A stretch of 64,000 nt of DNA from the NCBI GenBank assembly GCA_963662155.1, contig OY759262.1, positions 11,573,000-11,636,999 of the forward strand, read 5' to 3'. The stretch comes from Lamellibrachia columna. Its lineage: Eukaryota; Annelida; Polychaeta; Sabellida; Siboglinidae. Under the pieces are notes generated by a model. It did not search any database. It was given only the letters and a program-made list of their open reading frames with translations, and had not been told where the DNA came from. The number at the start of each line of letters is the position of its first letter. Position 1 is the first letter of the stretch. Positions 48,102 through 60,478 of the stretch are shown piece after piece. A program made the translations under genes and the position numbers.

Positions 48102-51100
48102 CTAGTTCCTGTCTTTCTTTCTACGCCTCCTGTCTGATGGAGGCGTATGTCTACTGCCTGATGGAGGCATCTGTCTCCTGCCCGGTGGAGGCGTCTGTCT
48201 AGTTTTCTTTGTAGCAGGCACTCCACTGTCTGAGTCACTGTCCACAGTGATGACATCCTTACGTAGTGTTGACTTTGATGTCGTTTCGGCTGTCGGACAA
48301 AAACAGAAGTAACTTTCACATTGTGCAAGATACATTTGCACGCACAAACACTATGTACAGAGGTTACATGGGCCAGTGTAATTTGATATCATGGTTAGAA
48401 ATATGGATGTATACGAATGACTGAAAAAAAGGGAAATTATGCTATATTACAACATTGTAATTAAACAAGAAATTATTAATACATGCACCATTTGGAAATA
48501 CAACAATAACCATACAGAACTAAAAATGAGAATGATACATTGGTACAGTTGAATTGCAAGCCTATAACTGAAATCAATCCACATTAGAGATCTCTACAGC
48601 TGCTGCTGCCAAATGCAGTATTAAAATAATTTATTGTGTGATGACAGAACATAGGATGTGGAACACACCTTCGTCACCTGACTGTTTCTGAACCTCTTTG
48701 TGGGCCTGTTGCCAGAGGGCGCTACGAATGAATCTCTTGCTTGTATCCTTGTTGATTCTCGGTGCTTTCTCCTTGTCAGCAACCTCTTGAAGTCTCTTCA
48801 TGTACCTCTGAACTCGCTCCTGTGAATGGCCAACCTGGTCACTATATCACTCAATGCTGTGCTATTCAATATACCTGTATTTTAGGTTACAATTAAAACT
48901 GATCTTCTCCAGCCACTTTATTGCAAAGTACATAAGAGTGTTCATTTGTTTTATAATTATTTTTATTATTATTAAAATAAGTCACATAATACAATATAAA
49001 ATTCTTACAGCTTGAAGCACTACACATTTTTTTTTTTATGAATAAAAAGTTAAATATAAGACCAGAAAAATTATGTTTATATAAATAATTAAATGACAAT
49101 GAAATCATTTGAAAAATATCTATGTCACGATTACAGCATTATTAAAATGGATGAAGAGTGTACTTATAAATCATATTTATTTTCACAAGATATAGGTCAT
49201 GGATTTATAAAATTTGCAGTGTGTCAAGAGAAACTTTACAAATGCATCCATTCAAAAGTACCCAGCGCCATGTTTGAGTTAAAAATACAACAAATGTTTT
49301 GGACAGCATACTAAATTACCTTTTGTGACAAGGTAATTTAAACTGCAAAACAGCTAACTTTGTGAAAATAACCTACCAGTTCTTGTTTCACGGAGTGTTC
49401 CTTAGGATCTTCACCTCTTGTATTCAGGTACACTGAAAAAAAAATGCATTTTTAATATCAGTTTTGGGACAGGCAACCTTTTTAATGTGGAAGTATGACA
49501 TGATTTGAATGCATATTCATAATTTTACAAAATGTAATGTAACATTAATTTTGTTGATCAATAGCATATACTGCTTGTTTGCATATCATTGCACAGCCAC
49601 TAGTATGACATTACCCAATTAATTAGGAGCTCAACAGTTTTTGGCTTCTAAATGACCAAAATTAAACAGATTTTTAAACTAAAAAATGTACCATATCTGA
49701 TGTTTGCTCAAATTACCTGCCAATAAATGTACTTACTCCAAAAAAGTGAGTTGATTGTGTAGACACCAACAAGATCCAACTTTGCCTTGTCCAGTGTGGA
49801 TAACTGGCCACATAGAGGGTAAAAGAAATATTGATTAGACAACATGAATGTAGTAAATTATATTATTTATTTACACTTTAATCCAGTGGTATAATATGTA
49901 TTCAGATCAAGGAGCTGGCAAAATCTGTGAGTCCAAAATGGTCACATTTCCGAATATTGTAGGACACTCAGACTAATTATTACTTTGAAGAAACAAGTCT
50001 GGGAATTTTAAATTATTTTAACAATGTGTTATTATTTGGTTCAGGTCAATAAGCACACAGTTACACAAGTGACTGATTCGTTACCATACCGGCTTCACGA
50101 TTGGCTTGTATGATTTCTACATGACAATTCCCTGCTGAGTCAGTTTCCTATGCCTCTGTTTTCTACACCTTACTCTTGGAGACCTAAATGGACCTAGATT
50201 GCCGCTGCATGTCCATGCAATGGACCAATGTTACTCGCCGACCAACACTTTCCACCCCTTGCTAAAAGGAAGTGATTTTCCTGATGACTGCTAGTAAACA
50301 TGACTGCTAGTGAACATTATTCACTCCAAAAGAACTTTCAAGAGAATCATACTTGTGGTGAACTAAATAGACTGGTCGCCACGGTCACGAATGGACCGAG
50401 GTGACTCATCGGCTTTCTGATGTGGGGGAAATATTTTTTTTTTTATTTTTGTGTTCTTTGCTCCGGGGATACACACTCTTTCTTTTGACTTTTTTCCTAC
50501 TAAGTTTTTGGTTATTGGTGTTTTTGTTGGTCAGCGTTGTTCGTTGCTATGTAAGGTTGTGGTAATAGCTATTGCTATACTTACGTCTGTTATAATGGAT
50601 TTCTCGACAGAGAGTTTTAATATATTCAGGAGAAACCCTCGCCCTATTAACTACATCATCTGGAGAAAGCCTACTCCAGTACAATTTCTTTCTTTCCTTT
50701 TATTGTTTGCTCATGAATTTAGAATTATGCGTCTTTGTTGACTTAACAAAATGTTTATCACTGTCAAACATACAATGTTAACACATGAAGCACATCCATC
50801 TTTATGGGTATAATGTCTCATGACAAGTATCACTGTGATGCATCCAATGTTAACACATCAAGCACATCCATCTTCATGGGTATAATGTCTCGTGACAAGT
50901 ATCACTTTCATACATCCAATGTTAACACATCAGGCACATCCATCTTCATGGGTATAATGTCTTGTGACAAATATCACTGTCAAACATACAATGTTAACAC
51001 ATCAAGCACATCCATCTTTATGGGTATAACGTCTCGTGACAAGTATCACTGTCATACATCCAATGTTAACACATCAAGCACATCCATCTTCATGGGTATA

Positions 51101-54100
51101 ATGTCTCGTGACAAGTATCACTTTCATACATCCAATGTTAACACATCAGGCACATCCATCTTCATGGGTATAATGTCTTGTGACAAATATCACTGTCAAA
51201 CATACAATGTTAACACATGAAGCACATCCATCTTTATGGGTATAACGTCTCGTGACAAGTATCACTGTCATACATCCAATGTTAACACATCAAGCACATC
51301 CATCTTCATGGGTATAATGTCTCGTGACAAGTATCACTTTCATACATCCAATGTTAACACATCAGGCACATCCATCTTCATGGGTATAATGTCTTGTGAC
51401 AAATATCACTGTCAAACATACAATGTTAACACATGAAGCACATCCATCTTTATGGGTATAACGTCTCGTGACAAGTATCACTGTCATACATCCAATGTTA
51501 ACACATCAAGCACATCCATCTTCATGGGTATAATGTCTCGTGACAAGTATCACTTTCATACATCCAATGTTAACACATCAGGCACATCCATCTTCATGGG
51601 TATAATGTCTTGTGACAAATATCACTGTCAAACATACAATGTTAACACATCAAGCACATCCATCTTTATGGGTATAACGTCTCGTGACAAGTATCACTGT
51701 CATACATCCAATGTTAACACATCAAGCACATCCATCTTCATGGGTATAATGTCTCGTGACAAGTATCACTTTCATACATCCAATGTTAACACATCAGGCA
51801 CATCCATCTTCATGGGTATAATGTCTTGTGACAAATATCACTGTCAAACATACAATGTTAACACATCAAGCACATCCATCTTTATGGGTATAACGTCTCG
51901 TGACAAGTATCACTGTCATACATCCAATGTTAACACATCAAGCACATCCATCTTCATGGGTATAATGTCTCGTGACAAGTATCACTTTCATACATCCAAT
52001 GTTAACACATCAGGCACATCCATCTTCATGGGTATAATGTCTTGTGACAAATATCACTGTCAAACATACAATGTTAATTAACACATCAGGCACATGGGTA
52101 TAATGTCTCGTGACAAGTATCACTTTCATACATCCAATGTTAACACATCAGGCACATCCATCTTCATGGGTATAACGTCTTGTGACAAATATCACTGTCA
52201 AACATACAATGTTAATTAACACATCAGGCACATGGGTATAATGTCTCGTGACAAGTATCACTTTCATACATCCAATGTTAACACATCAAGCACATCCATC
52301 TTCATGGGTATAATGTCTTGTGACAAATATCACTGTCAAACATACAATGTTAACACATCAGGCACATCCATCTTCACGGGTATAATGTCTTGTGACAAAT
52401 ATTACTGTCATACATCCAATGTTAACACATCAAGCACATCCATCTGCAAGGGTATAATGTCTTGTGACAAATATTACTGTCATACATACAATGTTAACAC
52501 ATCAAGCACATCCATCTTTATGGGTGTAATGTCTCGTGACAAGTATCACTTTCATACATCCAATGTTAACACATCAGGCACATCCATCTTCATGGGTATA
52601 ATGTCTTGTGACAAATATCACTGTCAAACATACAATGTTAACACATCAAGCACATCCATCTTTATGGGTATAACGTCTCGTGACAAGTATCACTGTCATA
52701 CATCCAATGTTAACACATCAGGCACATCCATCTTCATGGGTATAATGTCTTGTGACAAATATCACTGTCAAACATACAATGTTAACACATCAAGCACATC
52801 CATCTTTATGGGTGTAATGTCTCGTGACAAGTATCACTTTCATACATCCAATGTTAACACATCAGGCACATCCATCTTCATGGGTATAATGTCTTGTGAC
52901 AAATATCACTGTCAAACATACAATGTTAACACATCAAGCACATCCATCTTTATGGGTATAACGTCTCGTGACAAGTATCACTGTCATACATCCAATGTTA
53001 ACACATCAAGCACATCCATCTTCATGGGTATAATGTCTCGTGACAAGTATCACTTTCATACATCCAATGTTAACACATCAGGCACATCCATCTTCATGGG
53101 TATAATGTCTTGTGACAAATATCACTGTCAAACATACAATGTTAATTAACACATCAGGCACATGGGTATAATGTCTCGTGACAAGTATCACTTTCATACA
53201 TCCAATGTTAACACATCAAGCACATCCATCTTCATGGGTATAATGTCTTGTGACAAATATCACTGTCAAACATACAATGTTAACACATCAGGCACATCCA
53301 TCTTCACGGGTATAATGTCTTGTGACAAATATTACTGTCATACATCCAATGTTAACACATCAAGCACATCCATCTGCAAGGGTATAATGTCTTGTGACAA
53401 ATATTACTGTCATACATACAATGTTAACACATCAAGCACATCCATCTTTATGGGTGTAATGTCTCGTGACAAGTATCACTTTCATACATCCAATGTTAAC
53501 ACATCAGGCACATACATCTTCATGGGTATAATGCAAATGAAATTACTAATATATAAACCAAACTTTTTAATATATGTCATTTGACAAATCCTTCTCACAG
53601 TTCCAGGCAGAGGTACACGCAAACTCTTTAAACAAAGTATTATATATGCACAACAATGAAAATGAACAAAATAAAATCATCAAACATTCCTCATACACCC
53701 TGTACTATGATTCAAATAAATTTTACAGTTTATTACACAACAACAATTGTTTTAGTATATAAAGCACTAATATACGGTCTATTAATGCTAAATGTTGCAA
53801 ATTAGAGGCTTATGTTGAGGAACTTAAGCAAGTGAATTTTAACTAGCTTCCAACAAGATTTACATAATTAAACAAAGCTCTAATTGATAATTCAATTCTG
53901 TAAACTAACTGAATTCACATTAAATTCAACAGCAGGAATATCAACCAATACATGTTCAGATCGCCAACCTTATTTTATTTTCTAAAAAACAACCAGCGTA
54001 TATTATTATGTACAGAAATATGTTAAAATAAACATACAAAATTAAAAGCCATATGCAAACTTTGTTAACGAGATAACCATATCAGATATATTCAATAAAT

Positions 54101-56207
54101 CAGACAAAAACCCCAACGTTGCTCTAACTGGCAACAATAGCATTATTCAATAACAAGTTGGAAATGCTATGAACAAATGCCAATAAAAACAATTCAAGAA
54201 ATACAGACAAGAAATCATCATGGGTAACACAAAGTATACTTAGATCAATACAAAATAGAGATAAATTATATAAACACCATAAAACGACAAATCCAAATAC
54301 CTCCAAATTCTTAGTTTTACAAACTAACCTAAGAACATAGTACAATGGTATTTTAAAATGATGCATTAGAGTAGCCAAACATATGTACTATGAAGCTCTT
54401 TTTATGACATAAAAATGTTGTCAGAAAAACATGGCGAACATTAAATGATACTCTAGACTACACAAAACAAAGCAAAAAAAGTAACACTAGATTTGTTTAG
54501 AGAAAATAAACTCACATTAACTGACAAGCTGCAACAAAATTTAATTCATTCTTTACCAACATAGGACCAGATCTGGCAGAAAAAGTATTAAAAAAATGGA
54601 AGCGATAAAATGTATAGCTAATATTTAATGAGAGATTTTAGAAAAAAATTTAAATTCCAAAATATTGACAAAGAAACAATAATTAAAATAATTGATCATT
54701 TTCCCACTAAATCGAGTTCTGGGCTTGATGCTCTCTACACAAAATATTTAAAATCGATTTGCCCTAATTAAATCACTCACTTTAATTACAACACAAACAT
54801 GAAACAATGGAATTTTTCCAGATAAACTAAAATTGCAAAAGTTATCCCAATATTTAAAAACTGATGAAACACTATTCAGTAATTACAGACCTATATCCAC
54901 GTTACCAGTATTTAAAAAATTGCACACCCTGACCCAATTTTTAAACAATTAAATATACTTAAAGTAAAAGACAGTTCACACACACAAGAACTTAAATTTT
55001 ATTATAAATTTATACATAATAAACTACATGTATATTTATAAAAACTACCATTAAATCTAAATAATAGCATACACAGTTTTAATACCCAGGGCATACATAT
55101 AAATAGAACAAATCATGAATTTGCTAAAAGTTGCGTTAGACACAGTCTACTTCTTCCATTAAATAGCATCTCAGATTCAGTAAGAAACAAAATAGAAATA
55201 CAGTGTTTAAAAGGTTTTCCATTTATATAAAAATACATTATTTACAGCAATATCAAGAACAATGCACAATTTCAAACTGCTTCATTTGTAAAAATCACAA
55301 TGATGCACGCCCCGGTACTGTAGTGTTACAACCCTGGTACTGTAGTGTTACACCCCCCGGTACTGTATTGTTACACCCCCATGGTACTGTACTGTTACAC
55401 TCCCTGGTACTGTAGTGTTACACCTCCCGGTACTGTACTGTTACACCCCCTGATACTGTAGTGTTACACCCCCCCTGGTATTGTACTGTTAGCCCCCCCG
55501 GTACTGTATTATTACACCCCCTGGTACTGTACTGTTACACCCCCTGGTACTGTACGTTTACACCCCTGGTACTGTACTGTTACACCCCCTGGTACTGCAC
55601 TGTTACACCTCTGGTACTGTACTGTTACACCCCTGGTACTGTACTGTTACACCCTGGTATTGTACTGTTACACCCCTGGTACTGTACTGTTACACCCCTG
55701 GTACTGTATTGATACACCCCCGGTACTGTACTGTTACACCTCCCCCCGGTACTGTACTGTTACACCACCATCCCCGGTACTGTACTGTTAAACCCCCTGA
55801 TGCTGTACCGTTACACACACACACACCCTGGAACTGTACTGTTACACCACCACCCCCGGTACTGTACGGTTACACCACCTGGTGCTGTACTGTTACACCC
55901 CTGGTACTGTACTGTTACACCACCATCCCTGGTACTGTACTGTTAAACCCCCTGGTGCTGTACTGTTACACCCCCTGGTATTGTACTGTTACACACCCTG
56001 GTACTATACTGTTACACCCCCTGGTACTGTCAAAACAATACTTATATTACTTTGCAATTGTTACTTTTTAACCGTTTTATAGACGTCCTTCAGCCAATTT
56101 AGTGTCCATTTTTCTATAAACTACAGCATTATATTTCGACATCTAGATTATACACCGCTATATTTTACCATTTTATTACACAATCAGTGAGATGATCATT
56201 AGAACTT

Positions 56208-56247
<40 letters not shown>

Positions 56248-58062
56248 CTAAAAAGATATCATATTGTTTAATAACTTAAATATGTCATTCGTGTCTGCCT
56301 ATCTGTCCTTCTGTATGTCATTTGTGTCTGCCTATTCTTGAACTGTTCCTCCATCTCCACCTTGTGGATTTTTTGCCTTTTCTTGAAACTTCCAGCAATC
56401 CACCTACTTTACATTTAATGGTGGAAAAGCGTGTGTACCTGATAGGGAGCGATGCAGGCAGGTGTGATGTCATGATGTTGGGTTTAAAAAACGAGTCAGT
56501 TAAAAATGTATTGAGTTATTGATATTACTTGCGACAGTGACAATGTTAATTATTTAGTTTTGTACACACAATTGTATTAATGGGTATTAGTTAATATATT
56601 CTATGAATAAAGATTCATTCTTGCTGGATTTCATATATCCTGGCTTAGTCTATAATAATACACTTTGTAGTTTACTGTACGATACTCATTGATGTGGCAA
56701 ATGTAAGCCTTAAAGCTGCATTTACAGACATTTCAACTGACTATACATATATACACAAGGATTTTGGGGACTTCTGGTCTCCTATAACTAATAAGTGTCA
56801 GTGACGTTTTTGCTGTGTACAGTACGCTCTTTTCTTGGTTGCACTGTGCTGGTGCTGAACAGAATAAAATGTTTACTGTTATTTATGGTCTGTCTGCTGT
56901 TTTCATTATTACTTTTACCTTTATGTTTAATGACACACCTCTCCGTGAAAAGTATGTTTACGCAAAAATATTTGTAATATTCGAATCCAAGCAATGCTAG
57001 ATATGATTATATACATCAAATCGACTACGTTTATATAATTATATAAGTAATTACTACAATTATATGTATATATGCCCCACTTTGGTGGTATCAAATTTTA
57101 ATGTAAATATATATGTATAATTATCGTCTTCCTCTTCTTCTTCTATTTAATGACCACCTTCATTTGGTTGAAGATTTTGTCATTTGGGGGGTAATCTTTG
57201 GCAGCAGGAAAGAGAGAAGAAATGTAGTAGTGCGATTTAGTGGGTTTAGGTGATGTAGAAAGGGAGGGAAGGGGATGGGAGAGATTAGATTTATTAAATT
57301 TAAAGGTGGTGCTGGAGCCTGGCCTCAAGAGTCCAGGGTGGTCACAGATACCACTTTTTGGGACAGGCTATTCCAATCGGCTATTGTGCATGAGAAAAAT
57401 TACATCTTTCTGTATCGCGTACGGTAGTATGGAAGGTCATACCCGATGTCATGTTATATATATAATGTGTTATATAATATGTTATATATATATATAATAT
57501 ATATATAAATCAGAGAGTAATCGTACTCTGTAATCGTACTTGTGGTAATCGTAGCAATTACATTGGTCAAAAAGGCCAAGAAATCGTGATCGTACTCGAT
57601 TACATTGCCAAAGTAATCGTAATCATGATTACTTATTATGATTACAATTTTTTTTTGCACATTTACAATGCAACCAGATATATTAGAAAAAAAAATAGAA
57701 ATGGCTATATTAGTAGTAATAGAACAAAATGTAATAGTAATTGAGCTATTACTTAATTTACTTTTCTATCACAATTGAACATTTCAGTCACATCAAAATT
57801 CAGTTATATTTCCCTAGTTAATACCGTTTCTCCCCACAAAAGCCACATCTCCTGCTTACTGTAGTAGTACAAAGTTATTACAGTGGGAAGCACTGCAGTT
57901 AATAAGCCTCTCCTACCACCTTGCTTTGTAATTTTAGAAGCCTGTACTGTTTGCACTGTTAGTATGGTGTGAATGACTGGTCATGGTTCCTGACTGGCTG
58001 GTTAGCTGCTAAATCCCTGTCTATTATGTCTAGGTTCACCATTGTATTCTGTGTTTGGCCTT

Positions 58063-58136
<74 letters not shown>

Positions 58137-60478
58137 ACATATTTGAATCTGACCCTCTGTATCTGAAATGTTATTAGTGTAATTTATTTGATCATATGTA
58201 TTTGTATTTGAAATTTTTAAAAGAGGGTATTTGAAATTCTAAAATGCAACGTATTTGTCCCAATCATGTGTTGCTAAGAGGGAAGACCCAATTAAATACA
58301 GGCATACAAGATCAGTCTGTCTGCCCATCCTGTCCCAGCTGTCTCAGAAGTACCTGGCTATTCCTGCTACCTCAGCACCTGTAGAGAGGCTTTTCAGCAT
58401 CGCACAAAAAGTCTTCAGACCAGACCACTGCTGCCCGACTGATTCAAAGTTTGAGGCACTAATGTTCATCAAATGCAACAAGAATTTCATTTTACTGGTG
58501 TTTACAGTGTCAGAGACTGTTTAGTATTGCTGGCATGGGTTCAAATGCTAATAATTAAGTTATTGTCAGAGCTGGGGTCAATTCCAAAGGAATTGGAATT
58601 AATCAATTCAATTCAATTCCAAATCCGGAACTTGAGCGGAATTGGAATTGAAAGATTTTTAATGAGAGGAATTGGAATTGAAAAATTTTGAACAAAAGGA
58701 ATTGGAATTGAATGGAAAGGAATTGAGCATCTGATTTTTTTGTGACATCAAACAATATTTTTCTAGCCTGTTGTAGGCGGCTATGTGTATAATAATGCTA
58801 TCAACTCATGCATTGAGGATCTGAAAACTGAAATTCTGTCATTCATGCCAGTATCTTATGATTTCTTTATGTTGCCACTTGCCAGCGGGTTAATGAAGGG
58901 TTCCAGACTGGCTTTAATAGAAACATCAAAGATATTTTCAACTGTTTACAGACCTGGGAAGTTAGCCCTTTTACACCCATGAAAAGACACTTATTGGCAG
59001 GCTACAGCCATGTGGTTGATCAATCAGTAATCACTGATTACTAATCAGAGATCAATGATCACTGACCAACACTACAAAGCATAGGCAAGCTAGCTGTAGC
59101 CAAATGTATGAAAATGGTTTCCCACTTGCCAGTATAAATATGTGTTGCCTAACATGCATCATCAGACCAGTGTGCAACAGTCATAGTGTACAGGTCGGTC
59201 AATATGCCCCCTGTAAATTCGTCTGTCTTTAAACATTTTCTGAAACTTAGCAAAGGAAAGGATGGAAACTGTTGGACAGCCTGCAAATATTGCAGCATTA
59301 ACATCAGCGGGTCTACCAAGGCGGCTTCCAATTTTAGAAGACATCTTGCGGTAAGTTAATTATTTTCAGTCCAAATATATTGTTTATAATATGGCCAAGG
59401 TATTTACATTTCTCAGTGTAAGGTAGTGAATATTTTTCTAGGATGAATATTTTTCTTGTCCCTAGGTTTGTTATCAATAACCATACAGACAGATTTTTTG
59501 GCATTGTACGTTATATCAAACATATTGCCATACTTGGCACAACAATCAGTGAGTTTTCTCAACCCCGCAACACTAGGTGAAAAAACACAAAGGTCATCGG
59601 CATACATCATATGATTAATTATGGTTCCTGCATAAAGACAGCCAATTTGTAATTTATTCAAATTTACACTTAAGTCATCCATGTAAACGTTAAAAAGATG
59701 TGGAGAAAGGATTCCACCCTGCTTAACACCGTTTGAAACAGTAACAAATTCTGAGAAGCTACAACACCATCTGACAGTGAATTTCTGGGTTCTGTACCAG
59801 TAATAAAGAATGCGAACAATAAAAGAAGGACATCCCCGGTCAGTTAGTTTGGTGAATAGCTTACTATGATTGACTTTGTCAAAGGCCTTAGAGTTAGAGG
59901 CATCCAGCATGGTAACATACATAGATGAGCCATTCGCTATGTAGTGTCGAAAGAGTTCTTTTAATAAAAATATGAGCAGTTGAGTGATGCTTTTTAAATC
60001 CAAATTGGTTTACATGTAGATAAAAAAGTAGAAACCCTGGATAATATCAAGGATTCAAATAATGATTCGGTAGCACAACAATCAATCAAGCTTCAAAGTA
60101 TTATCGTCAGGGTTGGGTATAACTTACTATTTACAATAGAACACTGTAAACAGTGCAATTGCACTGAGCATTTATGATACTGTATAACTGATCATATCAA
60201 CTGAACCGAAACCTGATTATCATTTTAATTTACGAGGATTGGTCAGGTGGGCGATAATTAATGACATTGTAGTTGTTGCGCACACATATTAAGGTACACA
60301 CCTTCGTATGTATTTCACTCAGGGGAGCAGAATGCAATGGCTTCAGGACCTCCTCGATTTGTGTCAGCGCATCATCGAAATCAGTCAGTCTTTCTTGTAA
60401 TTCGGAGGGGAAGGTATCGTCCACGACCATGTTGTCGTCCATCGTTTCGCGAGCTCCTCTACCGGATATTTGCCGCAT
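48102..60478 (-). CDS. C1D: C1D nuclear exosome cofactor (Rrp47/Lrp1 family)
   Basis: Five exons, minus strand: 60302-60478, 49737-49803, 49377-49432, 48669-48819 and 48102-48289; phases 0,1,0,1; 212 aa (human C1D 141). The first 140 or so residues follow human C1D: FPSELQERLTDFDDAL (23-38), LDKAKLDLVGVYTINSLFW (63-81), YLNTRGEDPKEHSVKQEL (83-100) and RFIRSALW (129-136), the Sas10/Utp3/C1D fold. Family role: binds the N-terminus of EXOSC10/Rrp6 and RNA, helping the nuclear exosome process rRNA and snoRNA 3' ends. The human protein also interacts with TRAX and DNA-PK. The extra C-terminus is basic, with three 8-residue units (RQTPPPGR, RQMPPSGS, RHTPPSDR) before RRRKKDRN. The start may be M1 (60478) or M13 (60442, better Kozak context and closer to the human start). 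The exon 2 high edge depends on a homopolymer count and could be off by 1. Confidence 0.92.
48127..48202 (-). repeat. C1D: 24-bp coding tandem repeat in C1D last exon
   Basis: Three 24-bp units (complement of CTGATGGAGGCGTATGTCTA and relatives) encode the Arg-Pro-rich 8-residue repeat of the C1D tail. The unit length keeps the frame. Confidence 0.88.
48820..49376. other. C1D intron 3
   Basis: AT-rich. The plus-strand frame at 49093-49314 has no recognisable domain and I do not call it a gene. Confidence 0.5.
49804..50756. other. C1D intron 1, 3' part
   Basis: No gene is seen. CATGACTGCTAGTGAACATT-type sequence at about 50285-50320 is a short local duplication (GACTGCTAGTAAACATGACTG). Confidence 0.5.
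50757..53531. repeat. 72-bp satellite with trimeric (216-bp) higher-order repeat
   Basis: About 38 units of a 72-bp monomer (GTCTCGTGACAAGTATCACT, ...CATCCAATGTTAACACATCA, ...GGCACATCCATCTTCATGGG) in C1D intron 1. In the left half three monomer types alternate, giving a 216-bp period. Their plus-strand translation is MSRDKYHFHTSNVNTSGTSI, then MSCDKYHCQTYNVNTSSTSI, then TSRDKYHCHTSNVNTSSTSI. Since 72 is divisible by 3, frames up to 305 codons are open. Shortened units joined by GTTAATTAAC occur at about 52075, 52211 and 53145. The last two start matching blocks about 930 bp apart. I regard the frames as repeat-driven. Confidence 0.95.
53590..55300 (+). mobile_element. LINE (family C, jockey-superfamily), internally deleted
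   Basis: Ordered protein scraps on the plus strand: endonuclease start STNIRSINAKCCKLEAYVEE (about 53755-53830); inter-domain KPWITQSILRSIQNRDKLYK-like text (about 54200-54300, frame broken); RT start FPTKSSSGLDALYTKYLKS and KIAKVIPIFKN, SNYRPIST (54690-54905). The text then jumps to the C-terminus: LQELKFYYKFIHNKL, NTQGIHINRTNHEFAKSCVR, and CTISNCFICKN at 55290. The catalytic core is deleted near 54940. It is dead and inside C1D intron 1. Confidence 0.85.
55313..56032. repeat. 22-bp minisatellite, about 32 copies
   Basis: Units CCCCCTGGTACTGTACTGTT plus ACAC, with length changes in the C run and a few CACCATC spacers. It follows the end of the family C LINE directly. The variable C tract shifts frame, so the reading frames across it are not biological. 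Confidence 0.93.
56209..56244. repeat. (TA)n microsatellite
   Basis: About 18 TA units. Confidence 0.92.
56245..57110. other. C1D intron 1, middle part, no gene seen
   Basis: Short frames without domains. A local repeat TGTATGTCATTTGTGTCTGCC/ATATGTCATTCGTGTCTGCC lies near 56281-56333. Confidence 0.5.
57500..57810. repeat. AATCGTAATCATGATTAC-type repeat, related to the 7.3-kb hAT element
   Basis: Dense TAATCGTA / TGATTACTT motifs (CATTGCCAAAGTAATCGTAA, mirrored by TTACTTTGGCAATG at 7350), then TAGTAGTAATAGAAC tracts. It is probably a decayed relative of the element at 7256-7657. Ends are not defined. Confidence 0.55.
58066..58136. repeat. (TA)n microsatellite
   Basis: About 35 TA units with one TATTA interruption. 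Confidence 0.93.
58255..58524 (+). pseudogene. hAT transposase C-terminal dimerisation domain fragment
   Basis: Plus strand. LPILSQLSQKYLAIPATSAP, followed by VERLFSIAQKVFRPDHC and FEALMFIKCNKNF, is the classic hAT dimerisation motif. It begins without the catalytic region, so it is a fragment. It lies in C1D intron 1, antisense to the gene. Confidence 0.9.
58565..58735. mobile_element. hAT terminal sequence (GGAATTGGAATTG type)
   Basis: It starts CAGAGCTGGGGTCAATTCCA, matching the end of the element at 10758 (CAGGGCTGGGGTGAATT), followed by the same GAATTGGAATTGAAAG iterations. It is one end only; the partner end is not found. It immediately follows the transposase fragment. Confidence 0.7.
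58785..58985 (+). pseudogene. Possible hAT transposase middle fragment
   Basis: A 65-codon frame, INSCIEDLKTEILSFM through LIETSKIFSTVYRPGKLALL. Its position between hAT pieces suggests transposase origin, but I do not recognise a diagnostic motif. Confidence 0.35.
59200..59353 (+). pseudogene. hAT BED-type zinc finger fragment
   Basis: Plus strand. KDGNCWTACKYCSINISGST then KAASNFRRHLA has the W-x2-C-x2-C ... H-like spacing of a BED zinc finger, followed by a GTAAGT donor-like site. This is the N-terminal part of a hAT transposase, but it lies downstream of the C-terminal fragment at 58255. Confidence 0.75.
59413..60003 (-). mobile_element. LINE reverse transcriptase fragment (family B), YADD intact
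   Basis: A 196-codon open frame on the minus strand: VTMLDASNSKAFDKVNHSKL, VSNGVKQGGILSPHLFNVYM, HMMYADDLCVFSPSVAGL. The catalytic YADD and the palm are present, but it lacks fingers and endonuclease at one end and the thumb at the other. It is the same family as 5540-6400. It lies in C1D intron 1, same strand as C1D and close to exon 1, so it could be read into the pre-mRNA. Confidence 0.92.

Noticed and set aside
50804..53584. A run of long plus-strand frames (up to 305 codons) as a candidate repeat protein gene
   Set aside because: Satellite periodicity explains the openness; several units carry stops, and there is no promoter, splice or unique flanking coding sequence. Kept as a finding to test, not as a gene.
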